DNA of 64,000 nucleotides from Mycolicibacterium austroafricanum (lineage in GTDB: Bacteria > Actinomycetota > Actinomycetes > Mycobacteriales > Mycobacteriaceae). The notes beneath the pieces are model-generated. The model was not told where the DNA came from and searched no databases. It saw nothing but the letters and a program-made list of their open reading frames with translations. Below are positions 1 through 8,080 of this stretch, one piece after another; position 1 is the stretch's first letter, and every line of letters begins with the position of its first letter. The translations under genes were made by a program, and so were the position numbers. The DNA lies in contig NZ_HG964452.1 in NCBI RefSeq assembly GCF_000612725.1, positions 426,911 through 490,910 of the forward strand, written 5' to 3'.

Positions 1-1
1 C

Positions 2-586
2 GTCACCGTCGACCTGCACACCGACCAGATCCAGGGCTTCTTCGACGGCCCCGTCGACCACATGCGGGCACAGAAACTTCTCACCGGCTACATCGCCGAG
101 AACTACGCCGACCACGACATGGTCGTCGTGTCCCCCGACTCCGGCCGGGTGCGTGTCGCCGAGAAATGGGCCGACGCGCTCGGCGGTGTCCCGCTGGCCT
201 TCATCCACAAGACGCGTGACCCGCTGGTGCCCAACCAGGTCAAGTCCAACCGCGTCGTCGGCGACGTCAAGGGCAGGACCTGCATCCTGACCGACGACAT
301 GATCGACACCGGCGGCACCATCGCCGGCGCGGTCAGGCTGCTCAAGCAGGACGGCGCGGCCGACGTCGTCATCGCCGCCACCCACGGCGTGCTGTCGGAT
401 CCCGCCCGCGAGCGGCTGGCCGAAAGCGGGGCACGCGAGGTCATCGTCACCAACACGCTGCCGATCGGCGAGGACAAGATGTTCCCGCAGCTGACCGTGC
501 TGTCGATCGCGCCGCTGCTCGCGAACACGATCCGCGCGGTGTTCGACAACGGTTCGGTGACAAGCCTTTTCGACGGGTCGGCGTAA
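2..586 (+). CDS. prs: Ribose-phosphate pyrophosphokinase, C-terminal part (5' end outside window)
   Basis: This is PRPP synthetase, which makes 5-phosphoribosyl-1-pyrophosphate from ribose 5-phosphate and ATP for nucleotide, histidine, tryptophan and arabinogalactan-precursor synthesis. The frame is open from base 2, so the 5' part lies upstream of the window. The visible protein opens with the family motif DLHTDQIQGFFDGPVDH, and the PRPP-binding loop is DDMIDTGGTIAGA near bases 293-331. It ends in TAA and the next gene starts at the very next base, so the two are probably co-transcribed. The position before lpqT-rplY-pth matches the M. tuberculosis prsA locus. Confidence 0.97.
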   Translation, partial: VTVDLHTDQIQGFFDGPVDHMRAQKLLTGYIAENYADHDMVVVSPDSGRVRVAEKWADALGGVPLAFIHKTRDPLVPNQVKSNRVVGDVKGRTCILTDDMIDTGGTIAGAVRLLKQDGAADVVIAATHGVLSDPARERLAESGAREVIVTNTLPIGEDKMFPQLTVLSIAPLLANTIRAVFDNGSVTSLFDGSA

Positions 587-928
587 GTGGCTGGGCGGAT
601 CTACCACAACCCTAAGTGCTCGACCTCTCGTAAGACGCTTGATCTGTTGCGTGACAACGGGATCGAGCCCGAGATCGTGCTGTACCTGAAGACGCCGCCC
701 ACGCGCGCGGAACTGGCGGCGATGATCGCCGACGCCGGGATCGACGTGCGCACCGCCGTGCGCAAGCGGGAATCCCTGTACACCGAGCTCGATCTGGCCT
801 CGGCGTCCGACGACGAACTGCTCGACGCGATGGCCGAGCATCCGATCCTGATCGAGCGCCCGTTCGTCGTCACCGACAAGGGCACCCGGTTGGCGCGTCC
901 TCTCGACAACGTCCGTGAGATTCTGTGA
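587..928 (+). CDS. arsC: ArsC/Spx-family glutaredoxin-like arsenate reductase
   Basis: The protein has 113 residues, the usual size for glutaredoxin-coupled ArsC proteins. The N-terminal motif YHNPKCSTSRKTLDLLRDNG holds the single active cysteine followed by Ser-Thr-Ser-Arg, and the C-terminal section ends in RPFVVTDKGTRLARP, both typical of the family. It would reduce arsenate to arsenite using glutathione or mycothiol-type thiols, although many such housekeeping copies have no proven arsenic role. GTG at 587 directly abuts the prs stop codon, and the stop overlaps the lpqT start (GTGA), so it sits inside a prs-arsC-lpqT transcription unit. The real substrate cannot be read from sequence. 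Confidence 0.9.
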   Translation: MAGRIYHNPKCSTSRKTLDLLRDNGIEPEIVLYLKTPPTRAELAAMIADAGIDVRTAVRKRESLYTELDLASASDDELLDAMAEHPILIERPFVVTDKGTRLARPLDNVREIL

Positions 929-1596
929 CGGTTCGCCTCCGGCCGGCTCTGGCCGCCGCGGCGATACTGGCGGTCCCGGCCTTGTCCGGCTGCGCCGCCG
1001 AAACCCCTGACTACCAGTCGGTCTGGTCCACCGCGAGCACGACGTCGGCGGCGCCGACCAGCACCGACCCGGATGCGCCCCCGATGTCGATCGCCACGTT
1101 CCTCGAGCAGTCGGGAGTCACCGGGCAGCCCGTCGCGCCCGACAAACTGACCGACCTGACCGTGTCGATGCAGACCCCGCCGGGGTGGCATCCCTACCAG
1201 AACTCCAACCTGGCGCCGGGCACCCGGGTGATCGCCAAGGGCGACACCTACCCCACCGCGATGCTGATGGTGTTCGAGCTCGACGGCGACTTCGACGTCG
1301 CCGAGGCGCTGACCCACGCCAACGTCGATGCCCAGGCGTCGGAGAACTTCCGCGAACTCAACGCCTCGACAGCGGACTTCAACGGTTTTCCGTCGTCGAT
1401 GATCGAGGGCAGCTACGACCTCAACGGCACCCGGATGCACAGCTACAACCGCATCGTCATCGCCACCGGCGCCCCGCCGGACCGGCAGCGCTACCTGGTG
1501 CAGTTCACCGTCACCGGCTTCGCCGACAAGGCCGCCGAGGACGGCCCGGACGTCGAGTCGGTCATCCGCGGCCTCACCGTCGCACTCCCCCGCTGA
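925..1596 (+). CDS. lpqT: Lipoprotein of the LpqN/LpqT family
   Basis: This is a 223-residue exported lipoprotein. A signal peptide ends in a lipobox, ALSGC, with Cys near residue 23, followed by a Ser/Thr/Ala/Pro-rich linker and a compact LpqN-type domain from about residue 60 (SMQTPPGWHPYQNSNL to the C-terminus). The GTG start at 925 overlaps the arsC stop by four bases, which suggests translational coupling. Order and neighbours match lpqT between prs and rplY in M. tuberculosis. The molecular role of the family is not established; an envelope location is the safe statement. A second member of the family lies at 32723-33412. Confidence 0.9.
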   Translation: MTVRLRPALAAAAILAVPALSGCAAETPDYQSVWSTASTTSAAPTSTDPDAPPMSIATFLEQSGVTGQPVAPDKLTDLTVSMQTPPGWHPYQNSNLAPGTRVIAKGDTYPTAMLMVFELDGDFDVAEALTHANVDAQASENFRELNASTADFNGFPSSMIEGSYDLNGTRMHSYNRIVIATGAPPDRQRYLVQFTVTGFADKAAEDGPDVESVIRGLTVALPR

Positions 1597-1602
1597 GACC
1601 GC

Positions 1603-1663
1603 CCCGCCGACATTGCATGCCACGCGCTCGCCCTCAGAGCCGACGCAGATGCAATCTCGGCGG
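1603..1663. repeat. Palindromic intergenic element, diverged copy
   Basis: Two 17-bp arms form an inverted repeat (CCCGCCGACATTGCATG and GATGCAATCTCGGCGGG, 15 of 17 complementary) around a 28-nt loop, starting 6 bp after the lpqT stop. The arms share the CGCCGA-ATTGCAT core with the better copies at 3953-4015 and 27137-27201, but the loop is unrelated. It may act as a transcription terminator, though there is no U-tract. Confidence 0.65.
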
Positions 1664-1681
1664 GCCAACTAGGGTGTGGCC

Positions 1682-2548
1682 ATGAGCGACTGGACCGCCG
1701 CGGACCTGCCCTCCTTCGCCGGACGCACCGTCATCGTGACCGGCGCCAACAGCGGACTCGGCCTGATCACGGCGCGCGAACTGGCCCGAGTCGGCGCCAG
1801 GACGATCCTGGCGGTGCGCAACCTGGACAAGGGCAACACCGCCGCAGCCACCATGACCGGTGACGTGGAGGTGCGCAGCCTCGATCTGCAGAACCTGGCC
1901 TCGGTGCGGGCCTTCGCCGACGGTGTCGACAGCGTCGACGTGCTGGTCAACAACGCCGGCATCATGGCGGTGCCGTACGCGCAGACCGTCGACGGCTTCG
2001 AGAGCCAGATCGGCACCAACCATCTGGGGCACTTCGCGCTGACCAACCTGCTGCTGCCCAAGATCAGCGACCGGGTGGTCACGGTATCATCGATGATGCA
2101 CCTGATGGGCCGGGTCAACCTCAAGGACCTGAACTGGAAGTCCCGGCCCTACCTCGCGTGGCCCGCGTACGGACAGTCGAAACTGGCCAACCTGCTGTTC
2201 ACCGGCGAACTGCAGCGCCGGCTGGCCGCCGCGGGCTCGCCGGTGCGCGCGGTGGCCGCGCACCCGGGCTACTCGGCGACCAACCTGCAGGGACACTCCG
2301 GCAACCCCCTGGGCGAGAAGATCGCGCGAGCGGGAAACCGGATCGCCACCGACGCCGACTTCGGCGCCCGTCAAACCCTGTACGCGGTGGCCGCCGATAT
2401 ACCCGGGGACAGCTTCATCGGACCGCGGTTCTCGATGTTCGGGCCGACCGTCGCCACCTGGCGCAGCCCGCTGGCCCGTGACCGCGGCAAAGCCGCCGGC
2501 CTGTGGACCCTCTCCGAGCAGCTCACCGGGACCGAATTTCCGCTCTGA
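1682..2548 (+). CDS. Short-chain dehydrogenase/reductase (SDR), retinol-dehydrogenase-like
   Basis: This 288-residue NAD(P)-dependent SDR has the cofactor motif TGANSGLG near residues 18-25, the structural NNAG motif, a catalytic Ser in VSSMMHL and the YxxxK pair in YGQSKLANL. The layout (TGxxxGxG, NNAG, then IGTNHLGHFALT) is that of the retinol dehydrogenase/WW-domain oxidoreductase-like group, common and uncharacterised in mycobacteria. I chose ATG 1682 because AGGG lies 7 bp upstream; GTG 1676 is an alternative two codons longer. The substrate is unknown. Confidence 0.85.
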   Translation: MSDWTAADLPSFAGRTVIVTGANSGLGLITARELARVGARTILAVRNLDKGNTAAATMTGDVEVRSLDLQNLASVRAFADGVDSVDVLVNNAGIMAVPYAQTVDGFESQIGTNHLGHFALTNLLLPKISDRVVTVSSMMHLMGRVNLKDLNWKSRPYLAWPAYGQSKLANLLFTGELQRRLAAAGSPVRAVAAHPGYSATNLQGHSGNPLGEKIARAGNRIATDADFGARQTLYAVAADIPGDSFIGPRFSMFGPTVATWRSPLARDRGKAAGLWTLSEQLTGTEFPL

Positions 2549-2693
2549 CCGGGTGTTGCGCTACCCTTGCGGACGCGTCACGGCGAGGGTGGCCTGCTAA
2601 CGCAGAGCCGCCGTTATCGACGGGAACCCGCATTCGAATGGTTGCGACCCTGGCCGTGCCCGACACCGTCCACCGGCACAGGAGCAACACATC

Positions 2694-3350
2694 ATGGCCA
2701 AGAACGCCCCCAACAATCTGCCCGCGCAGGTCCGCACCGCGACCGGCAAGGGCGCCTCGCGCCGCGCACGCCGCGAGGGCAAGGTGCCCGTGGTGCTCTA
2801 CGGCCACGGCACGGAGCCGCAGCATCTCGAGCTCAACGGGCGCGACTTCGCCGCCGTGCTGCGTCATGCTGGCACCAACGCCGTGCTGACGCTCGACATC
2901 GACGGCACCGAGCAGCTGGCCCTGACCAAGGCCATCGAGGTCCACCCGATCCGCCGCAACATCCAGCACGCCGACCTGCTGGTGGTGCGCCGCGGCGAGA
3001 AGGTGACCGTCGAGGTCAACATCGTCATCGAAGGCGACGCCACGCCCGGCACGCTCGTCACGCAGGACGCGAACGCCGTCGAGATCGAGGCCGACGTCCA
3101 GTCCATCCCCGAGCAGTTCGTCGTCTCCGTCGAAGGCGCCGAGGAGGGCACCCAGATCCTGGCCGGCCAGATCGAGCTGCCGTCCGGCGTCACCCTGATC
3201 TCCGACCCGGAGACCCTGGTCGTCAACATCGTGGCGGCCCCGACCGCCGCGGACCTGGAGTCCGAGGGCGGCGGCGAGCGTGCGGAGCAGGCCGCCGAGG
3301 CCCCCGAGGCCGGCGAGGCCGAAGCCGCCTCCGAGTCCGAGTCCGAGTAG
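2694..3350 (+). CDS. rplY: 50S ribosomal protein bL25, long (CTC/TL5) form
   Basis: The protein has 218 residues: an N-terminal L25 domain that binds 5S rRNA (about residues 1-95, [24 protein letters not shown]), a second beta-rich CTC domain to about residue 185, and an acidic Ala/Glu/Ser tail. The length and two-domain build match the CTC form found in mycobacteria. ATG at 2694 has AGGAG 10 bp upstream. pth follows after 12 bp, the usual rplY-pth pair that links translation functions. Confidence 0.96.
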   Translation: MAKNAPNNLPAQVRTATGKGASRRARREGKVPVVLYGHGTEPQHLELNGRDFAAVLRHAGTNAVLTLDIDGTEQLALTKAIEVHPIRRNIQHADLLVVRRGEKVTVEVNIVIEGDATPGTLVTQDANAVEIEADVQSIPEQFVVSVEGAEEGTQILAGQIELPSGVTLISDPETLVVNIVAAPTAADLESEGGGERAEQAAEAPEAGEAEAASESESE

Positions 3351-3362
3351 GCGAATCCCGTC

Positions 3363-3941
3363 ATGGCCGAACCCGTACTCGTGGTCGGCCTGGGCAACCC
3401 CGGACCGCAGTACGCCACCACCCGGCACAACGCCGGGTTCATGGTCGTCGACATTCTCGCCGACCGGATGGGCGAAAAGTTCAAGGTGCACAAGAAGTCC
3501 GGTGCCGAAGTGGCCACCGGGCGGCTCGCGGGCCGCCCGGTGGTGCTGGCCAAGCCCCGGGTGTACATGAACGAATCCGGCCGGCAGGTGGGCCCGCTGG
3601 CCAAGTTCTACTCGGTCGCGCCGGCCGACGTCGTCATCGTCCACGACGAACTCGACATCGACTTCGGCCGGATCCGGCTGAAGGCCGGCGGCGGCGTGGC
3701 CGGCCACAACGGTCTGCGGTCGGTGGCTTCAGCTCTGGGCGGCAACGACTTTCAGCGGGTCCGGGTGGGCATCGGCCGGCCCCCCGGCCACAAGTCGGGC
3801 GCCAGCTTTGTGCTGGAGAACTTCAACAGCGTCGAGCGCAAAGAGGTTCCGACGATCCTGGAGCAGGCCGCCGATGCCACCGAACTGTTGGTCGCCCAGG
3901 GCCTGGAGCCGGCCCAGAACACCGTGCACGCCTGGGGCTGA
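3363..3941 (+). CDS. pth: Peptidyl-tRNA hydrolase
   Basis: Pth cleaves peptidyl-tRNAs that drop off ribosomes and is essential in bacteria. The 192-residue protein has the usual family size. Visible landmarks are the N-terminal [18 protein letters not shown], holding the conserved Asn and catalytic His, the VHDELD segment, and [12 protein letters not shown] with the conserved Asn, followed by [15 protein letters not shown]. It is 12 bp downstream of rplY and almost certainly in the same transcript. A palindromic element begins 12 bp after the stop. A short, diverged piece resembling the [15 protein letters not shown] region appears again at 8014-8078. Confidence 0.97.
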   Translation: MAEPVLVVGLGNPGPQYATTRHNAGFMVVDILADRMGEKFKVHKKSGAEVATGRLAGRPVVLAKPRVYMNESGRQVGPLAKFYSVAPADVVIVHDELDIDFGRIRLKAGGGVAGHNGLRSVASALGGNDFQRVRVGIGRPPGHKSGASFVLENFNSVERKEVPTILEQAADATELLVAQGLEPAQNTVHAWG

Positions 3942-3952
3942 GCCCGGCTGTG

Positions 3953-4015
3953 CGCCGAAATTGCATTCCAGCAGAAGAAGTTCGAGTGCAGCCCTGCCGG
4001 AATGCAATTTCGGCG
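3953..4015. repeat. Dispersed palindromic element, full copy A
   Basis: A 22-bp arm (core GAAATTGCATTCCAGCAG) at 3953-3974 pairs with 3994-4015 at 21 of 22 positions around a 19-nt loop. The loop contains GAAGTTCGAGTG. The copy at 27137-27201 has the same arms and the same loop core in reverse orientation, so this is a repeated unit and not just a local terminator. It lies between the convergent genes pth and the Fe-S protein and may serve as a bidirectional terminator. Confidence 0.85.
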
Positions 4016-4021
4016 GAGGGT

Positions 4022-5053
4022 TCACACACCGCGGATACCGCTGTCGACTCGTTTCACCGGCTTGTGCGGATAGCGCCTGACGGCGTGCGCCTCGGCGTCG
4101 GAGTTCGGCAGCACGTAGAGCGTTTCCACCTTGTCCTGTAGCGGCTTGAGGACCAGGTCCATGAACCCCTTGCGGTCCTCGAGATACGGCTCGATGACGT
4201 CCTCCCCCGCGGGGCACACGGCCAGGCAGTACGCCGCCTTGTAGTTGGCCTTGAAGGACAGACTCTGCCACATCGATGCGTTCTCCGAATCGCTGACGCG
4301 GGACCGGAATTCGGCGGCATCGGCGCTGTCGGCGATGGTCTGCGCCCAGTCGGTGAAACCGCCCATGAACTCGCGATAGTTGTGCACCGAACACGCCACG
4401 AAGTCGAAGTCGCCGTTCTTCTTGATGGCCCCCACCGGGCACGCCGCGACGCACAGCTTGCACTCCAGGCACGGCGAATAGTCGAGTGGTGTGCCGTAAC
4501 TGCTGATCTTCGAGGCGACCAGGACGGTGCCGAGCAGGATGAAGTTGCCGAACCGCGGATGAATCACGTTGCGGTGGATGCCCATCGCGCCGAGACCCGC
4601 AGCGACGGCGACCGGCTTGTGCGCCACCACCCAGATACGGCCAGGAAAGCGATCCATCTCCATCGGGAACGTCGCCGACGGATTGACCACCCGGTGCCCG
4701 GCGTCCTGCAGCACCCTGGCGATGCGGTGCGCGGCCTCGTTCATCACCTCCCCGCTGCGGTGGAACTCCTGATTGGCCACGCTGCGCGCACTCGAGCGCA
4801 CGTTGTCGCGGTTCATCTTCACCACCAGCGAGATGTAGCTGACCGCGCCCGGGAGCGCCGCTTCGACGTGGGCCAGCTCCGAGCTCAACGCGGGGTCACC
4901 GACACTGGCGAACCCGACGTCGTCGGCTCCGGCGTCCAGGCAGACCTTGCGTAGCCAGTCGGCGTCGATGACGCCGGGCGCCTGCGCCGGGCGAGACCGC
5001 ACCGCGCGCACCGTGGGATGTTCGGCCAGTCGCACCGGCAGTTTCTCCAGCAT
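4022..5053 (-). CDS. Fe-S cluster protein, epoxyqueuosine/dehalogenase-like ferredoxin fold
   Basis: This 343-residue cytoplasmic protein has a four-cysteine cluster motif CLECKLCVAACPVG near residues 194-207, and later cysteines in FVACSVHNY and YCLAVCPAGED that could hold a second cluster. The long N-terminal region with conserved AAGLGAMG and NFILLGTVL resembles the QueG/reductive-dehalogenase-type ferredoxins, but I see no corrinoid-specific feature I can support. The start at 5053 sits 2 bp from a 24-bp inverted repeat, so the transcript is probably leaderless and repressor-controlled. An electron-transfer role is likely; the partner is unknown. The divergent neighbour is an OYE flavoenzyme. 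Confidence 0.75.
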   Translation of the reverse strand: MLEKLPVRLAEHPTVRAVRSRPAQAPGVIDADWLRKVCLDAGADDVGFASVGDPALSSELAHVEAALPGAVSYISLVVKMNRDNVRSSARSVANQEFHRSGEVMNEAAHRIARVLQDAGHRVVNPSATFPMEMDRFPGRIWVVAHKPVAVAAGLGAMGIHRNVIHPRFGNFILLGTVLVASKISSYGTPLDYSPCLECKLCVAACPVGAIKKNGDFDFVACSVHNYREFMGGFTDWAQTIADSADAAEFRSRVSDSENASMWQSLSFKANYKAAYCLAVCPAGEDVIEPYLEDRKGFMDLVLKPLQDKVETLYVLPNSDAEAHAVRRYPHKPVKRVDSGIRGV

Positions 5054-5054
5054 G

Positions 5055-5078
5055 CTGAGTATAGTACACCATACTTAG
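5055..5078. promoter_or_regulatory. Inverted repeat operator at the Fe-S gene start
   Basis: CTGAGTAT and ATACTTAG form 8-bp arms (7 of 8 paired) around 8 nt. On the minus strand it includes TATACT, a good -10-like hexamer only about 7 bp before the ATG. The geometry fits a repressor site over a leaderless promoter. The regulator is not identified. Confidence 0.55.
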
Positions 5079-5385
5079 ACCCCTGGACTTATTCCTTCGC
5101 ACCCGCACCCGGCGATCGGGAGCGACGGCAATAAATTGGGAAACAGATCTGTTTACTCGTGTGCTAGGCTTCCAGCCGGGACACCCCAATGGCGGGCCCC
5201 GCACATCAGAATATTGCCGAATCACGCTGTCATGCATGCGATCTCACATCGCGTGACACGGCTGGTGCCGCCATGCGCGAAGGCCTGCTGCCTACGCGCA
5301 GTCATTCGACGGCGCCCCTGCGGGGACCGCCTCCTCGTTGTTCAACAGTATGGGGATCGCGTCGGCGACTCCCCAGGAAGGAAAC
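5079..5385. other. Intergenic region between divergent Fe-S and OYE genes
   Basis: I see no credible gene in this stretch; short frames lack ribosome sites or family features. It carries the palindrome at 5141-5154 and, near its 3' end, the ribosome binding site of the OYE gene. Confidence 0.6.
5141..5154. promoter_or_regulatory. Perfect palindrome, probable TetR operator for the OYE operon
   Basis: AAACAGATCTGTTT is a perfect 14-bp palindrome 231 bp upstream of the OYE start. A related sequence, AAACAGATCGTTCT, lies at 7260-7273 ahead of the tetR gene that ends this cluster. Paired occurrence suggests it is bound by that TetR protein. Confidence 0.6.
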
Positions 5386-6489
5386 ATGACCAAGCTCATC
5401 TCGAAACCACTCGAACTGCCGGCCTTCGTGACGCCGAACCGGGTCTTCATGGCCCCGATGACCAGGATGCGGGCAGCGCAACCCGGCGACGTGCCGACCG
5501 ATCTGATGGTCGACTACTACACGCAGCGCGCGGGCGCCGGATTGATCGTGACCGAGGGCTCCCAGATCTCACCGGAGGGTAAGGGCTACGCCGACACCCC
5601 GGGCATTCACAGCGACGCTCAGGTGGCTGGCTGGCGCAAGGTCACCGATGCCGTACACGCGGCCGGCGGGCGAATCTCGTTGCAGCTCTGGCATGTCGGG
5701 CGGTTGACCCACGAAACGCTGCAAGGTGGCCAGCCGGGTGTCTCGGCGAGTGCGATCGACTTCGATGGCACGGTGACGCTCAAGCACGCCGACGGCGAAC
5801 GTTACACAGCCCAGTCTCCCACGCCGCGGGCGCTGGAGGTCAGCGAGATCCCCAGGCTGATCGAGGATTACCGTCGCGCGACCCGCAATGCGCGTGAGGC
5901 CGGATTCGACATGGTGGAGATCCACGCTGCCAACGGGTACCTGCTCCAGCAGTTCATGTCGGTCAGCTCGAATCATCGCGACGATCGATACGGCGGCTCT
6001 CTGCAGAACCGGGCCCGGTTGCCGCTTGAGGTCGTCGACGCGCTCACCGACGAATGGGACGCCGCCCACGTCGGAATCCGACTGTCGCCCATGATCAAAT
6101 TCGGCGGACTCGACGACGCCGACGGCATGGAGATGGGCCTGTACATGGCGGCGGCCCTTCATGAGCGCGGGGTCGGCTACCTGCATCTGTGCGAGCCAGA
6201 CTGGGCCGAGGGGCCGGCACTCGATTCGGCGTTCCGCAGCGGGCTTCGAAACGCCTTCTCCGGCATCATCATCGGGGCCGGGAACTATACAGTCGCGAAA
6301 GCGGACGAAATGATCGCCGAGGGCTTCATCGATGCCGCAGCGTTCGGCCGGCCGTTCATCGCGAATCCGGATCTGCCGAGGCGCCTGTTCGAAGAACTCC
6401 CGCTGGCCGAGGTGGATTTCGACACGGTCTACGGCTCCGATGTCGCCGGATATCCCCAGGGTTACACCGACTACCCGACCGCGGACTGA
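5386..6489 (+). CDS. Old Yellow Enzyme family alkene reductase (NADH:flavin oxidoreductase)
   Basis: This is a 367-residue FMN enzyme of the OYE/NemA type that reduces activated C=C bonds or electrophiles with NAD(P)H. Family landmarks are NRVFMAPMTRMRA at the N-terminus, QLWHVGR, the substrate-binding pair in EIHAANGYLLQQF, the SSNHRDDRYGGS loop and the phosphate-binding AAFGRPFIANPDL near the end. I chose ATG 5386 because AGGAAGGA lies just upstream; the longer frame from 5338 adds 16 residues with no family support. OsmC and TetR genes follow in the same direction, as in nemR-nemA electrophile-response loci. Confidence 0.9.
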   Translation: MTKLISKPLELPAFVTPNRVFMAPMTRMRAAQPGDVPTDLMVDYYTQRAGAGLIVTEGSQISPEGKGYADTPGIHSDAQVAGWRKVTDAVHAAGGRISLQLWHVGRLTHETLQGGQPGVSASAIDFDGTVTLKHADGERYTAQSPTPRALEVSEIPRLIEDYRRATRNAREAGFDMVEIHAANGYLLQQFMSVSSNHRDDRYGGSLQNRARLPLEVVDALTDEWDAAHVGIRLSPMIKFGGLDDADGMEMGLYMAAALHERGVGYLHLCEPDWAEGPALDSAFRSGLRNAFSGIIIGAGNYTVAKADEMIAEGFIDAAAFGRPFIANPDLPRRLFEELPLAEVDFDTVYGSDVAGYPQGYTDYPTAD

Positions 6490-6584
6490 CGCCGCGAGCC
6501 CTCCACTCATCGCCCCGGTCCGACGGCTGACCTGAAACAACACTGGCACGTCCCAACACCTCAACGAAGAAGGGCGCGAACAAC

Positions 6585-7148
6585 ATGACCACCACAACCA
6601 CCCTCAACGGCATTGACCGTGAAGCGCTTTCGGCGACCTTGGACGCGGTGAGAGCAACTCCGGCCCTGGCGCAGGTGAGCTTCACCCTGGGTTCGGCCTG
6701 GCTCTCCGGGTGCCACCAGCGCTCGCAGACCGGGGAGATGCGGCAGAACGGCGAGGCCGTCGCCGACCGGCGGTCTCGCTACGTACTGGAATCCGACGAA
6801 CCGGCAGCGCTGCTCGGCACCGACACGGCTGCGAACCCGGCCGAGTACGTACTGCAGGCTTTGGCCGGCTGTTACGCCGTCACCTATGCCACCAACGCCG
6901 CTCTGCGGGGAATCGAGTTGTCTTCCTTGAAGCTGGAGTTGGAGGTCGATTTCGACCTGCACGGCTTCCTCGGCCTGGACGACTCCGTACGGCCGGGCGC
7001 ACAACAGATCCGGGTCAACGTGCATGCCGAGTCGCCGAACGCAAGCGGCGAACAACTGCAGAAATTGACCGAGGCCGTGCAGGATCATTCACCAATCCGT
7101 GACACCCTGGCCAATCCCGTCGAAGTCGTCACGACGCTGGTCCGATAG
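6585..7148 (+). CDS. OsmC family protein
   Basis: The 187-residue protein belongs to the OsmC/Ohr superfamily, many members of which are thiol peroxidases acting on organic hydroperoxides. The central motif ALAGCYAVTYATNAALRGI holds the second family cysteine, and the stretch before it (ANPAEYVLQALA) is also typical. I do not see a clear counterpart of the first catalytic cysteine; the only other cysteine is in GCHQRSQTGEM, so peroxidase activity is uncertain. It lies 95 bp after the OYE gene and is followed by a strong hairpin, so OYE-osmC is probably one unit aimed at electrophile or peroxide stress. Confidence 0.82.
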   Translation: MTTTTTLNGIDREALSATLDAVRATPALAQVSFTLGSAWLSGCHQRSQTGEMRQNGEAVADRRSRYVLESDEPAALLGTDTAANPAEYVLQALAGCYAVTYATNAALRGIELSSLKLELEVDFDLHGFLGLDDSVRPGAQQIRVNVHAESPNASGEQLQKLTEAVQDHSPIRDTLANPVEVVTTLVR

Positions 7149-7184
7149 ACAGGTAGACAGCCCCTGCTGTGACGGATGCGTCAC

Positions 7185-7223
7185 GTCCGTTCCCACCTTG
7201 GCGTCGCCGGGGTGGGAACGGAC
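7185..7223. terminator. Strong hairpin after osmC
   Basis: GTCCGTTCCCACC pairs perfectly with GGTGGGAACGGAC (13 bp) around 13 nt, 36 bp after the osmC stop. There is no U-tract, as is common for mycobacterial terminators. A second small palindrome, GTGACG-GATG-CGTCAC, sits immediately before it at 7169-7184. Confidence 0.7.
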
Positions 7224-7259
7224 GATGTCCATCACAGGCCAGGGCCGGTCGCAGGGTGG

Positions 7260-7273
7260 AAACAGATCGTTCT
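7260..7273. promoter_or_regulatory. Second, imperfect copy of the TetR-type operator
   Basis: AAACAGATCGTTCT matches 11 of 14 positions of the perfect palindrome at 5141-5154 and lies 176 bp before the tetR start. It suggests autoregulation. Confidence 0.5.
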
Positions 7274-7449
7274 TCATCCTGGTAGCATCGGCTGCAGCCG
7301 GGCGACAGGAGCTGCGATGAGAGAAGACGGTCAGGCATCGTCGTCCGCCGCCGGCACCGGCACGTCGGATCCGTGTCGTCGGTATCCGGGGCGGAGCAGT
7401 GCGGCCGTGCATGACACCGCGCCTCGTGCGACGTCAGAGGAGCGCGGAC

Positions 7450-8004
7450 GTGCCGGCTGAGGACCCGCGTCAGCGCGCCATCGACGCGGCGGTTGAACTG
7501 TTCCACCGAGAGGGCTTCGGGGCCGTCGGCATCGACCGTCTGACCACGTCGATCGGAATGTCGAAACGCACGCTGTACAAGTACTTCGACTCGAAGGACG
7601 ATCTGCTTCTCGCGGTGCTGGACAGCTGCGAAGGCATGGCGCTTCGCGACTTACCGGATGAGGATGATGATTCGTCTCCGCGCGACCGGATCCTCGCGGT
7701 GTTCGACGCGCAGGCGAAGTACTGCACCGACCCGGATTTCGCCGGCTGTTTCTTCGTCAACATCGCTACGGAATTCCGCGATCCTGACCATCGCGCGGTC
7801 CGTATCGCGGCCGACCACAAAGCGAAGCTGACCCAATTCCTGGTTCGGCAGGCCCGCCTGGCCGGGGTGGCGGCTCCCGACGATCTCGCCGAACAACTCA
7901 CCGTCCTGCACACCGGTGCCGCCGATTACGCCCTGCTCTACGGCCACTACCCGGATTCGACCAGGACCGCAGTGGCAGCGTTGCTCACCGCCGCGGGTCT
8001 CTGA
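7450..8004 (+). CDS. TetR family transcriptional regulator
   Basis: This is a 184-residue one-domain repressor. The N-terminal helix-turn-helix runs from about residue 8 to 52 (AVELFHREGFGAVGIDRLT then SIGMSKRTLYKYFDSKDDLL), followed by a divergent ligand-binding domain that contains Cys in TDPDFAGCFF, plausible for sensing electrophiles. I chose GTG 7450 because AGAGGAG lies 7 bp upstream; longer forms start at 7399 or 7411 but add a basic tail without family support. It likely represses the upstream OYE-osmC unit through the palindromes at 5141 and 7260. Confidence 0.88.
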   Translation: MPAEDPRQRAIDAAVELFHREGFGAVGIDRLTTSIGMSKRTLYKYFDSKDDLLLAVLDSCEGMALRDLPDEDDDSSPRDRILAVFDAQAKYCTDPDFAGCFFVNIATEFRDPDHRAVRIAADHKAKLTQFLVRQARLAGVAAPDDLAEQLTVLHTGAADYALLYGHYPDSTRTAVAALLTAAGL

Positions 8005-8013
8005 CCGCAGGCC

Positions 8014-8078
8014 GGTCTGCACCGCACCTGAACGACTTCCCCCGGGTCCGAGTCGGCATCGGCCGCGCACCCGGAGCT
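8014..8078 (+). pseudogene. Short pth-like coding remnant
   Basis: Translated in frame from 8031 this gives [15 protein letters not shown], matching [15 protein letters not shown] of peptidyl-tRNA hydrolase (bases about 3748-3792) at 13 of 15 residues, with many synonymous differences in DNA. A GGTCTGC stretch at 8014 also lines up with the preceding pth sequence. There is no start or full domain. It appears to be a leftover of a second, diverged pth gene, not a recent copy of the intact one. Chance similarity cannot be fully excluded at this length. Confidence 0.5.
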
Positions 8079-8080
8079 GA

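Noticed and set aside
4896..5237. Frame extending the Fe-S gene region upstream past the inverted repeat
   Set aside because: It is in a different frame from the Fe-S protein, crosses its start and operator, and lacks family features.
5189..5389. Short plus-strand frame in the OYE leader
   Set aside because: No ribosome site, no recognisable motif, and it runs into the OYE start.
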